Assembly (NCBI RefSeq): GCF_001548395.1
Contig: NZ_AP017367.1
Span: 2,331,001-2,395,000 of the forward strand
Direction: 5' to 3'
Length of the DNA: 64,000 nt
Source: Leptolyngbya sp. O-77
GTDB taxonomy: Bacteria; Cyanobacteriota; Cyanobacteriia; Elainellales; Elainellaceae
In this document: piece after piece, positions 1 through 7,677 of the stretch
How positions within the stretch are numbered: position 1 is the stretch's first letter
Layout: each line of letters begins with the position of its first letter
Position numbers and translations under genes: made by a program
The notes under the pieces: generated by a model
Seen by the model: only the letters and a program-made list of their open reading frames with translations
Told to the model about the DNA's origin: nothing
Databases searched by the model: none

Positions 1-535
1 CCGCACAGCAGCGGCAGCCTCCGACGACATGACCCGTCTGCTGCTGAGCGAACCCCCGGATTTATCGCTGGCGCAACCCGGCGCAGTTTTGCCCGATCCA
101 GGAATGATTACCGCGAACACGATTTCTCAGGAAGGACTGACGCTGCCCAGTCTGTGGTGGGTGCGTGACCAGTTTGGCGAACAGCTTTTGGAAACTTGGC
201 TGGTCTATCCCGCCCGCGAAGACTCGCCCCAGCGGGTGGAACTCGTCGTCAACCCGCAAGTGTGGAGCATCTATAACTATATGGAGCGCTACACGTTTGT
301 AAACCAATTTGGCGCGTCTGCCAGCACCTATGGCTACAGCACCCGCGTCTTTGACCGCCAGGGTAACCTGCTGGCGGCTTATCTGTGCAATTTTTCGGGC
401 GTGGCATTGGGCCAGGCAGAGGGGCAGCGAGACTGCGACATTATGCTGCGTTCCGACGGGATTGCTGGGCTGACGGGTCGATCCACGCCTGCCGCGGCAA
501 CGCCGACCACGCCTGCCGAAATTGGGCAGCGCTAG
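1..535 (+). CDS. Conserved cyanobacterial protein of unknown function, 5' end cut by the window edge
   Basis: The reading frame is open from base 2 and the first ATG is at 29, so the gene probably starts before the window. The visible part is about 170 residues. It has a soluble, tryptophan- and tyrosine-rich core (PSLWWVRDQFG near residue 40, IYNYMERYTFVNQFG near residue 85) and ends in a low-complexity Ala/Thr/Pro tail. No catalytic motif or membrane segment is seen. The core looks like proteins annotated as hypothetical in many cyanobacteria, which is recall and not a search. Its last 95 bases overlap the 3' end of the convergent gene on the other strand. The function is unknown. Confidence 0.6.
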   Translation, partial: RTAAAASDDMTRLLLSEPPDLSLAQPGAVLPDPGMITANTISQEGLTLPSLWWVRDQFGEQLLETWLVYPAREDSPQRVELVVNPQVWSIYNYMERYTFVNQFGASASTYGYSTRVFDRQGNLLAAYLCNFSGVALGQAEGQRDCDIMLRSDGIAGLTGRSTPAAATPTTPAEIGQR

Positions 536-1610
536 CGGGCGACAGCGGCAATAGAAATTCGCTTTTTTGCAAAATGGACTCGGCAGGCAGCCGTAGCTCA
601 CGGTTTCGCAAGTCCGCAGGCAAGTCCGATGTATCCAGCGCAAAAATGGGCGATGCAGCGGCCGTTTGCAGCGACAGGCGGGTTGCAGTCTCCGGCTGCC
701 AGCAAAAGTCGATCCACTGGGCCAGCGCAGATTCGGCGATCGCCCCCGGATTGGACTCTGTAGAGGGCGATCGCGCTGGACGCACCCACAAATCGCTAAA
801 CAGCATCGTGCCCGACGCGGGAATCACCGCCCCAATGCGCGGGTCGCCCTGCATCACGGGCAGAATGTCGGTCGTCCAGCCCACGGCGGCCCAGGTGTCG
901 TCGATCAGCAGCGGCTGCAAATAATCGGTAGAACTGTAGAACTTAGTCTGGCGGTCGAGGGCAGCCAGTTCATCCTGCAAATTGGGAACGGTCTCCAGGT
1001 TTGATTCATTAACCGAGCGCCCCAGTTTCTTTAGCACCAGCCCCAACACCGTGCGCGGGCTATCGGGCAGCGACAGCATTCCGGCTAGCTCCGGCCGCCA
1101 CAGGTCTGCCCAGTCTTGGGGTTGCCAGCCCAGGGGGTCTAGCTTATCCCTGCGAAAGGCGATCGCCACGCTGCCCCAGCGGTAGGGCGCACCCCACACC
1201 AGACCCGTAGCGCTCAGCGCACCCTGGCGATCGCGCGTTACCAAATCCTGCCAGGGCTTGGGCACGCGCTCCCAGCCGGGAATAGACGACATCTCCAGCG
1301 GCTGAATCAGCTTTTGCTGGATCGCCTCCGTTAGCCACGCATCACCCATTGTTACCAAGTCGGCCGTCTGCGACGACTCCACCGTTTGCCAGGTTTGCAA
1401 CTGCTCAAAGATGCTGGCAAGCTGCGGACGGGGCACAAAGCTGAGCGGCAGCGGTTGCCTCAGGGCGCTGCGAAATGCCTTCAAGACCTGCGGCGGCACC
1501 GAGTCTTCGAGAAACAACACCCGCAGCCCGTTGTCGCGGCGGCGACATCCGCCCAGCAGGGCCGCAAGCGCTACACTGCCAGAGCCAATGAGGAGCGATC
1601 GCCGCTTCAT
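441..1610 (-). CDS. Extracellular solute-binding lipoprotein of an ABC transporter (spermidine/iron-type fold)
   Basis: The product is 389 residues. The N-terminus has a twin-arginine-like start (MKRRSLLIGSG), a hydrophobic stretch and a lipobox LLGGC with the lipidated cysteine at residue 22, so it should be an anchored periplasmic lipoprotein. The body (LVTMGDAWLTEAIQQKLIQP, GLVWGAPYRWGSVAIAFRRD) resembles the bacterial extracellular solute-binding family that binds polyamines or metal chelates. No permease or ATPase gene lies beside it, so the substrate cannot be inferred. The start ATG at 1610 gives a full signal sequence. The 3' end overlaps the convergent upstream gene by 95 bp, which is unusual. 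Confidence 0.85.
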   Translation of the reverse strand: MKRRSLLIGSGSVALAALLGGCRRRDNGLRVLFLEDSVPPQVLKAFRSALRQPLPLSFVPRPQLASIFEQLQTWQTVESSQTADLVTMGDAWLTEAIQQKLIQPLEMSSIPGWERVPKPWQDLVTRDRQGALSATGLVWGAPYRWGSVAIAFRRDKLDPLGWQPQDWADLWRPELAGMLSLPDSPRTVLGLVLKKLGRSVNESNLETVPNLQDELAALDRQTKFYSSTDYLQPLLIDDTWAAVGWTTDILPVMQGDPRIGAVIPASGTMLFSDLWVRPARSPSTESNPGAIAESALAQWIDFCWQPETATRLSLQTAAASPIFALDTSDLPADLRNRELRLPAESILQKSEFLLPLSPASAAQFRQAWSALPRQAWIDPSAQQSRRNAA

Positions 1611-2393
1611 GTTGATCAGGGGTAGGAGGGTATAGATAGAGGGTTGGACTCAAGAAACCAGTTGTTTCAGGATGTTAGCAGAATGTCAGGTATCCGTCGC
1701 CTCCCCACGAGTCAGAGAGCGATCGCCCCTTTTATCGTTTCGAGCGAGGATTGCAGCCCACTGCTGCCAACGTAGCGTTCCGAGTAGCGTTCCGACAGCG
1801 CTAATTCTTATGAAACTGGCAGAATCTTGCGGGCAATTCTTAGACATCAGGTGGACTGCAAAACGCAAGTCAGATCAATCCTCCCGATTGCGCCGATAGA
1901 TAAAATAGAAAGGAGTAGGGAATAAGAAAAGGACGGTCTTAAATTTTGGAGGAATGCCTGCCTCCTCTAAACCGACTGGTGTACCTTTTACTCATACGTC
2001 TCATAAGATTTCCATCCTTCTATTCACTTGCGTCAGATAGATGATTGCGTAGACAATTGCGACCTTTCATTCCGGGAACAGATGTAAGTTTATTCGTCTT
2101 TTAGCAAGACTTTTAAGCTGTCAGTTTTGGTTATTTATATCTTTGAATAGATGCGCCTAGACGATGGTGACAAGCCTTGGAAGCTAATTTTCGTTTGGCG
2201 ATCGCGCTCAGACTTGTGACAGTTTAATTAGCGAAACATAGATGGGGCGATCGCTCATTTTATAGTTCTATAACTAAGATAGTTCAGGTGCTAAAGGATT
2301 CTTTCTAAGTCTAAGGAACTTTTAAGACATAGACGAATTCTTTAAACCAGAACCTGCAATTCACCTGCTCTTGATGCCATCAGACTGAGATTG
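1611..2393. other. Long gene-free stretch upstream of an outer-membrane protein gene
   Basis: About 780 bases with no credible coding frame. It is more AT-rich than its surroundings from about 1900 on and contains HIP1-like sites near 2200 and 2250. It ends in a strong intrinsic terminator (next entry) although no gene precedes that terminator on the + strand. A small RNA or a long attenuated leader is possible. No promoter could be fixed by eye. Confidence 0.4.
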
Positions 2394-2417
2394 AAAGAGG
2401 TGCGAAAGCGCCTTTTT
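2394..2417 (+). terminator. Intrinsic terminator with GAAA tetraloop, without an upstream gene
   Basis: The arms AAAGAGGTGC and GCGCCTTTTT enclose a GAAA tetraloop. The stem is ten pairs with two G-U wobbles, and the 3' arm ends in a run of five T. This is the standard shape of a Rho-independent terminator on the + strand. It lies 140 bp before the start of the outer-membrane protein gene and about 1.9 kb after the last + strand gene. Confidence 0.6.
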
Positions 2418-2557
2418 GAGAAATCTTTTATCTCAGGTCTATGGTCGAGCATGAAGCGACTCTGATTCGATTACCTGGTCCGAATTCACCATAAGTGCAG
2501 TTTGCATTTATGTCGGATTTTTGCGCTCTCTTGTACGTTTTTGGGATGGGAAAACCT

Positions 2558-3070
2558 ATGAAACTCTCTCTGAAATCGATTGCTACCGTTTCTGCTCTGT
2601 CGGCTGTTGCTGCGGTTCCCATGCTGTTTTCTGCCAGCCCTGCTTCGGCCCAGATGTCTGGTAGCTACATTGGCGCAGGTATTGCTGCGGGTGTGACCGA
2701 AGATGCCGCTGGCGACACGTCCTTCGGGGCAAATGTTCAAGGGCGGTTTGACGTGCCTGTGGCTCCGATCTCGGTGCGCGGCGCAGCCCTGATTAGCGAT
2801 TCGGCGGCGCTAATGCCCCTAGTGACGTATGACATCGGCATCGCACCTGGCACCAACCTCTACATCGGCGGCGGCTACTCCTTTGTCACCGAAGAGGGCG
2901 AATCGACTCCGCTGGGCGATCGCAGCGCTCCGGTGGCCACGGTGGGTGTAGAAGCCGCGATTCGTCGCAACATCGTCCTCTACGGTGACGCGAAGGTGGG
3001 CTTTGATGCATACCGAAACAGCAACGACGCTGCTGTGAGCCTGCAAGTGGGTGCAGCTTATCGATTCTAG
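2558..3070 (+). CDS. Small outer-membrane beta-barrel-like protein
   Basis: The product is about 170 residues. I chose the ATG at 2558 because it starts a clean signal peptide: MKLSLKS, a hydrophobic core, then ASPASA with cleavage before QMSG. Two further in-frame starts, at 2495 and 2546, would only lengthen the n-region. The mature protein is rich in Gly, Ala and Val. It shows alternating strand-like segments (SYIGAGIAAGV, LYIGGGYSFVT, VVLYGDAKVGF-type) and ends in aromatic Phe (AAYRF), the usual C-terminal signature of outer-membrane barrels. It is short and would give about eight strands. The specific role is unknown. A terminator follows at 3227-3270. Confidence 0.75.
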   Translation: MKLSLKSIATVSALSAVAAVPMLFSASPASAQMSGSYIGAGIAAGVTEDAAGDTSFGANVQGRFDVPVAPISVRGAALISDSAALMPLVTYDIGIAPGTNLYIGGGYSFVTEEGESTPLGDRSAPVATVGVEAAIRRNIVLYGDAKVGFDAYRNSNDAAVSLQVGAAYRF

Positions 3071-3226
3071 GCTGCTGCGTAGGGCATCTCTTGACTTGCA
3101 GGTTTGCAGCGACTACGGCTAGAAACGATGACACTGTGTGATGTTTAGGTTGAGATCTAACGGGATAGCCAACACTGTCTAGTTGGGATCTCACCGACCT
3201 AAAGGCTGAACTAAATCCTCCGGCTA

Positions 3227-3270
3227 TCCCCCCGAACTCCTATCGCACTGGGAAACGGGGGGATTTTCTT
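3227..3270 (+). terminator. Intrinsic terminator after the outer-membrane protein gene
   Basis: The arms TCCCCCCG (3227-3234) and CGGGGGGA (3256-3263) are perfectly complementary and are followed by TTTTCTT. The 21-nt loop is long, but the GC-rich stem plus T-run fits a terminator. Confidence 0.6.
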
Positions 3271-3342
3271 AATCATTGACACCCTCTCCCGCTTAAGTGA
3301 AGATCAAAAGAGTATTCGTAAATCTTTGTGAAGGCTTCCCTC

Positions 3343-3969
3343 ATGTCGCTTGAGCTGTTATCGCTAGAGGCCCTGGAAAATCTTGCACATGAGTATGGCT
3401 ATTGGGTCGTGTTTTTGGGCATTATGCTCGAAAATACAGGCGTGCCGCTGCCCGGTGAGACAATTACGCTGGTGGGCGGGTTTTTGGCAGGCAGCGATGA
3501 GCTAGATTACTGGCTGGTGTTGGCCAGTGCCACGGCCGGGGCTGTGCTGGGGGACAATTTTGGCTATTGGATTGGGTATTTTGGCGGCTGGCCGCTGCTG
3601 GTGCGGGTGGGTCGCGTCTTTCGCATTGAGGAACCCAGGCTGCTGGCAATCCGCAAGCAATTTAGCGAAAATGCCGCGAGAGCAGTCATTTTTGGTCGGT
3701 TTCTGGCGCTGCTGCGAATTTTTGCCGGGCCGCTGGCAGGCATTGCTCAGATGCCTTATCCCAAGTTTTTGCTGTGCAATTTGATTGGGGCGCTGTCTTG
3801 GGCATCGGTCATGGTCACGCTTGCCTTTTTTGTTGGCAAGCTTGTTCCACTGGAGCAGCTGGTGGCGCTGGTGGGTCAGTTTGCAGTGGTGGCGCTGCTG
3901 CTGTTTTGTGCGGCGATCGCCCTGCCCACCTGGCTAGAGCATCGCGCCAAGCAAGAGCTTGAAGGCTAA
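3343..3969 (+). CDS. DedA/VTT-domain inner-membrane protein
   Basis: This DedA-family polytopic membrane protein has about 208 residues, the usual length. The family includes putative flippases for undecaprenyl phosphate and phosphatidylethanolamine. Family hallmarks are present: ENTGVPLPGETITLVGG near the N-terminus, the GDNFGYWIGYFGG segment, and the FGRFLALLRIFAGPLAG motif with the paired Arg residues. Several hydrophobic segments follow to a short charged tail. I chose ATG 3343 because AAGG lies eight bases upstream. A GTG at 3328 would add five residues. The gene stands alone between a terminator and a convergent gene. Confidence 0.9.
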   Translation: MSLELLSLEALENLAHEYGYWVVFLGIMLENTGVPLPGETITLVGGFLAGSDELDYWLVLASATAGAVLGDNFGYWIGYFGGWPLLVRVGRVFRIEEPRLLAIRKQFSENAARAVIFGRFLALLRIFAGPLAGIAQMPYPKFLLCNLIGALSWASVMVTLAFFVGKLVPLEQLVALVGQFAVVALLLFCAAIALPTWLEHRAKQELEG

Positions 3970-4005
3970 GTTCAGATCCATTTGGTGAATCGAATCGAGG
4001 TCGGA

Positions 4006-4407
4006 CTAGCTGGCGGAGCCAACGCTCTGTCGCGCCCAGGCCGACTGCACCAGCGACATCAGCACATCGGCAGTGAGCGGCTTGACTAGAAATCCATCAA
4101 AGCCCGGATTTTCTTCTTGGTGCAGCCAGCTCGGCGCATGGTGATCGGTCAGCGTGACGATGGTAGTGTGGCGGGCGTTGGCGTTGTTGCGGAGCTGTTT
4201 GACTAGCACCTCAGACCAGCGGCGATCGCCCCCCACCAAAATCACCAGAGACGGCGGCGACTGGCTCACTCGCAGCATCATTTGCACGGCTGAGTTTGTC
4301 ACCACAACAGGACAGTGCAACCGAGCAAGCTGAGACTCTAGTCTGCGAAGTTCGTCGGACGGCTTATCCAACACCAAGACATAGCTCTGGTTGAGTTGCA
4401 GTTGCAT
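4006..4407 (-). CDS. Stand-alone pseudo-receiver (degenerate response-regulator domain)
   Basis: The product is 133 residues, about one CheY-like receiver domain. It has the strand-helix periodicity of the fold (YVLVLDKPSDELRRLESQL at the start, SLVILVGGDRR in the middle) and the conserved LVKPL lysine loop near residue 113. The phospho-acceptor aspartate expected at the end of the third strand is not there, since the strand reads LVILVGG. The acidic pair after the first strand is reduced to one Asp. It is therefore unlikely to be phosphorylated in the usual way. It may act as a protein-interaction module. No kinase lies next to it. Confidence 0.7.
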   Translation of the reverse strand: MQLQLNQSYVLVLDKPSDELRRLESQLARLHCPVVVTNSAVQMMLRVSQSPPSLVILVGGDRRWSEVLVKQLRNNANARHTTIVTLTDHHAPSWLHQEENPGFDGFLVKPLTADVLMSLVQSAWARQSVGSAS

Positions 4408-4866
4408 GATTTTCCTCGGATACCCGGCTTTGGATATCGGGTGTTGTCAAGCAACTATACTCCAGGCTATGGTTCAGGCAAAACCAGGCTCAAATCCTTG
4501 TCCGATAAGGGATGCGGCTATTGATTTTTATCAGCGGCCTTCAATTTTTTTTAGGCTTTGGCAATAGGAAGTTGGTGATAGTTTTTAAACCTTAACGTTG
4601 CATAAACAAAAGACTCACAAGTTAATATCCAGACGATTAATCTGCATCATTTCAGCAGTTGAAATGCTCTCGATGAAGCTTTAAAGAATAACCGCAGTAA
4701 TAAAAAATAATCACAATAAAAAATAATCACAGCAATCCGAAATGATTACAGAAAAGTCGATCTCATCGATCTCTACGGAACTAGTTCCCCTTCTCCTAGA
4801 GGAGAAGGGGTTGGAGCATGAGGGCGTATGACTTTCGACTTTTCAAGCACCGCCCATTCTGATCGC
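4408..4866. other. AT-rich intergenic region with a perfect 10-bp palindrome
   Basis: No gene is visible. The region is AT-rich around 4560-4740, with direct copies of AAAAAATAATCACA. At 4787-4810 it holds a perfect hairpin: CCCCTTCTCC, loop TAGA, GGAGAAGGGG. The hairpin lacks a proper T-run on either strand, so it may be a weak bidirectional terminator or a dispersed repeat. Confidence 0.5.
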
Positions 4867-6801
4867 CTAGTGACAGGCGTGCTTGGATTCCGAGGGCGGC
4901 ACATCAAGAGCCGGGTTTGCCTCAAAAAAGCCGACCGGCTTCAGCATAAAGCCGGAATAAGCCGTCGGCATCACGGGCCAGTCTTCTGGACGGGGAATGT
5001 GGTGATGCCCGAAGTTATACCAAACCACAATGTCGGTATTTTCAATCGAGCGGTTGGCCTGCGTCCACTGGGGCAAGCCCTCGCCGCCGGGGTGCTGGTT
5101 GGGGTAGTTGCCTGCAGGATAGCGCTCGTCCGGGTCGTAGGGCGTGACCCACAGGTGCTTGCCCATAAAGCCTGCCCGCTTCATGATGGGCGAGTCCGGG
5201 TGGGCAAAGGGCAGCACGTTCTCTCCTGGGGCAAGCTTGAAGCCGACGGGTTGCCCCAGGCGGTTAGTCACGTTGGGGTTCACTACTTTCCAGTAGCGGG
5301 CGGTGAAGGGGTCGATCAGGCGTTGGGCCTGCTGCTCGGTTGCCAGCAGTGTCGAAGTGGCGTAAAACGCATTGCCCATCGGGTTTTCGGGGCCCATTGG
5401 CTCGGCTTCGGTGTTGACTTCGTAGACGGAGTTGGCCGTGCCATCCAGGTCAAAATCTAGCCGCATACAGAAGAAGTGCTGATGGTTGGTGGCGTTTAGC
5501 TCTGGGGCGACCAGCGTGCCATATTTCGGCGCACCCGCCAGGGCTGCACAGAGCAAAATGCCCGTCAGCTTGACTTCAAACTGGATGGAGCCGTCCTGAT
5601 AGAGATACCAGAAAAAGGCGTATTCGTAGTTGTCTACGGTGGCGATGAAGGAAATGGCCAAACGGCGCGATCGCCTTACTTCCACACTCTCTCTGCGCCA
5701 GTCGGTGTGCTTCCAGAGCATTCCAAAATCTTCTTCGTGCAGGCAGACGGCATTTTCAATCACCGACACCTCGCCCCGGCTGTTGGTCAGCACGCCGTCA
5801 AAGTAATAAATTTCGCCCAGGCAATCGCAGCCCAGCTTGAGGGAATTGGCCAGCAGCCCCACGCCATGTTCACCGACGTCAAACGCATTTTTGCGATAGT
5901 GCTGCGGGCGCGGGTCTCCGTAGGGCACGACCATCTCCGCCATCGACGCACGGTAGAGAATCGGCCGTAGTCGTCCCTGATCTTCATAGCTCAGGCAATA
6001 TAGCACCAGTCCCTCACGCGGCGTAAAGCCGATGCGAAAGTCCCACTTTTGCCAGCGGATATGGTGCCCATTCACCTGAAAGCTGGGCCCTTCTGGTTGG
6101 GTAATGTGCAGCGGCTTGATGTCCTGGCGAAACGCGGGCATGAAGCGGGCTTCGTATTCCCCTGGCTCCGGCGGCGCGGGTACCACGCCCAAGTCGTCGA
6201 TCCGAATTAGCTCCATTTTGTTCAAGTCCACCACGGGAATCAGCCCGTCGATGGGGCGGGCGTAGGCGTTGCTGTCGGGTGTGGCGCGCAGATAGCAGAT
6301 GCAGCGCGAAAAGCGGATGCCCTTTTCGTCTTCAAAGCCAAAGTTGCCCGGTGCCCACGGATCGACCATCACCAGATCCAGGTTGGTGATGCCCCGCTTT
6401 GCCAGGGCTGCGTGAAAGTCGGGGTGTGCCTTGACGACGGCTTCGCACTCTACTAGCTCATCGGCCATGATGTTGGGCTGCACGCCTGGAACCTGCTTCC
6501 AGGATGTAACCAACTCCTGCGTCAGGGACACCACCGCCTCGTAGGTTTGCCCGGTGGCGTTGTCCAGCAAGATAAACGCGACTTCCCGATCGAAGCGATC
6601 GCCCGGTTGATAAGCCTGCACCAGCGCCTTGGGCGGTTCACGCAGCGTGACGGAGGGAAACCGGAAACTGTCGCCCACGTCTTTTTGCTGCCGCAGCAAA
6701 GAAACTGCCTGGGTAATTTCAGCAGCCGTTAAGGGTTCTAGAGGATGTAATGCAAGAGCCTGAGGATTGGAAGAGGCAGGCGTTTCGCGGGTTGTGGTCA
6801 T
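4867..6801 (-). CDS. Copper amine oxidase (primary-amine oxidase)
   Basis: The enzyme oxidises primary amines to aldehydes with release of ammonia and hydrogen peroxide, using copper and a self-made topaquinone. From the ATG at 6801 it has 644 residues, close to bacterial family members. An upstream TTG at 6921 would add 40 unlike residues and was not used. The cofactor motif T-V-D-N-Y-E-Y is present, with the precursor tyrosine at about residue 392. The catalytic Asp lies in AFDVGEHGVG. Copper ligands are HQH (in NHQHFFCMRLD) and a later His in NFGHHHIPRPEDWP. No export signal is visible. The neighbours do not suggest a particular amine. Confidence 0.93.
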   Translation of the reverse strand: MTTTRETPASSNPQALALHPLEPLTAAEITQAVSLLRQQKDVGDSFRFPSVTLREPPKALVQAYQPGDRFDREVAFILLDNATGQTYEAVVSLTQELVTSWKQVPGVQPNIMADELVECEAVVKAHPDFHAALAKRGITNLDLVMVDPWAPGNFGFEDEKGIRFSRCICYLRATPDSNAYARPIDGLIPVVDLNKMELIRIDDLGVVPAPPEPGEYEARFMPAFRQDIKPLHITQPEGPSFQVNGHHIRWQKWDFRIGFTPREGLVLYCLSYEDQGRLRPILYRASMAEMVVPYGDPRPQHYRKNAFDVGEHGVGLLANSLKLGCDCLGEIYYFDGVLTNSRGEVSVIENAVCLHEEDFGMLWKHTDWRRESVEVRRSRRLAISFIATVDNYEYAFFWYLYQDGSIQFEVKLTGILLCAALAGAPKYGTLVAPELNATNHQHFFCMRLDFDLDGTANSVYEVNTEAEPMGPENPMGNAFYATSTLLATEQQAQRLIDPFTARYWKVVNPNVTNRLGQPVGFKLAPGENVLPFAHPDSPIMKRAGFMGKHLWVTPYDPDERYPAGNYPNQHPGGEGLPQWTQANRSIENTDIVVWYNFGHHHIPRPEDWPVMPTAYSGFMLKPVGFFEANPALDVPPSESKHACH

Positions 6802-7011
6802 ACAAAATTGGGGAGGTGATTCTAGAAATTCAACATCAAAATAGGTCGTCAGTTCAGGGCGACCAGTGGCCGGGCCTTCATTGGGCTGGCGCAAAGAAGC
6901 CCAATCTCTGAAGATACTCAATTCTGTGAGGGGTTGTGGTGTGCGTTGTTGCGAAGCAGGAGCGGGCAGCAGAAAAGCCGTGTTGGGAACAGGAGAGAAA
7001 GGGACGCAAAA

Positions 7012-7047
7012 CGTAAAAGAGCCAGGTTGATCAGGGTCAACTGGCTC
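7012..7047 (-). terminator. Intrinsic terminator of the petN operon
   Basis: Read on the minus strand, GAGCCAGTTGA pairs with TCAACCTGGCTC across CCCTGA, with one bulged base, and is followed by TTTTACG. It lies 44 bp after the stop of the small membrane-protein gene downstream of petN. Confidence 0.65.
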
Positions 7048-7090
7048 TCCTATTGGCTCTCTTCGGGAAGCAAGGTATTGCTGAGTCGGG

Positions 7091-7258
7091 CTATCGGCTG
7101 CGCTTTTCGCGGTCTTGGCGACGGCGATCGCGCCATTCTACAGCCGTTAAATAAATAACCCCGCCTGTCACGCCGACCAGCAGCAGCGCCGCCAGCACCG
7201 CCAACACATTCAGCGGGGACAGACTCAGGGCAGACACATCAAGCGTATCAAGGGTCAT
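7091..7258 (-). CDS. Small single-span membrane protein co-oriented with petN, function unknown
   Basis: The product is 55 residues from ATG 7258 to TAG 7091. It has a short polar N-terminus (MTLDTLDVSALSLSP), one hydrophobic span (about residues 17-39: NVLAVLAALLLVGVTGGVIYL) and a strongly basic tail (WRDRRRQDREKRSR). This is the architecture of small subunits or assembly factors of thylakoid complexes, but it matches none of PetG, PetL, PetM, PsbX, PsaM or Ycf12 as I remember them. It starts 51 bp after petN on the same strand, with a terminator behind it, so the two genes are probably co-transcribed. Confidence 0.6.
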   Translation of the reverse strand: MTLDTLDVSALSLSPLNVLAVLAALLLVGVTGGVIYLTAVEWRDRRRQDREKRSR

Positions 7259-7309
7259 TGCAAAAATTGTGAATCTGGACGGAAGTCTTAATCAATCCAG
7301 TTAGACCAG

Positions 7310-7399
7310 TTAGAAACCGTTGCGCCCCCAAACCACCAGCGAGATTGAAAACGTGAATAGAACCAGCAAAGAAACCCATCCCAACGTCAAAATATCCAT
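7310..7399 (-). CDS. petN: Cytochrome b6-f complex subunit VIII (PetN)
   Basis: This 29-residue single-span protein begins MDILTLGWVSLLVLF and ends SLVVWGRNGF, which is the PetN sequence with only conservative changes. It is a small subunit of the cytochrome b6-f complex in the thylakoid membrane, needed for a stable, active complex in electron transfer between the photosystems. Start ATG at 7399, stop TAA at 7310-7312. It leads a probable two-gene operon with the 55-residue membrane protein. Confidence 0.95.
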   Translation of the reverse strand: MDILTLGWVSLLVLFTFSISLVVWGRNGF

Positions 7400-7677
7400 A
7401 GCAAAATCTCAAACACAGCGGGTGCAAATGATTTCAAGCTCCTATTTTACGGCAAAAGGACAGCATTCCTGAAGTCCCCTGCCAGCCAGGATACGATCGG
7501 AAATTGGGGCGGTAACGGTCTGAACAGCGATTTCCCGTTCTCAATTGTTCCGCGTGATCTAGAAAAATTGGGTATTTCTGCGGGAAAAAAAAGCCGTCAG
7601 ATCGGCCGCGTCCTGTGGTTTGATTACAGTAACTCGCAGATTTACAGGGCTTGCGCCTGGGCGGGGTGAGGAGAAGC
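7400..7677. promoter_or_regulatory. Divergent promoter region between petN (-) and the tonB-like gene (+)
   Basis: About 280 bases separate two divergently read genes, so promoters for both should lie here. No individual boxes could be assigned with confidence. AGGAG just before the ATG at 7678 is a good ribosome binding site for the + strand gene. Confidence 0.4.

Noticed and set aside
4787..4810. Perfect palindrome as a terminator for the amine oxidase gene
   Set aside because: It is placed correctly on the minus strand, but no T-run follows. I list it only as a palindrome.
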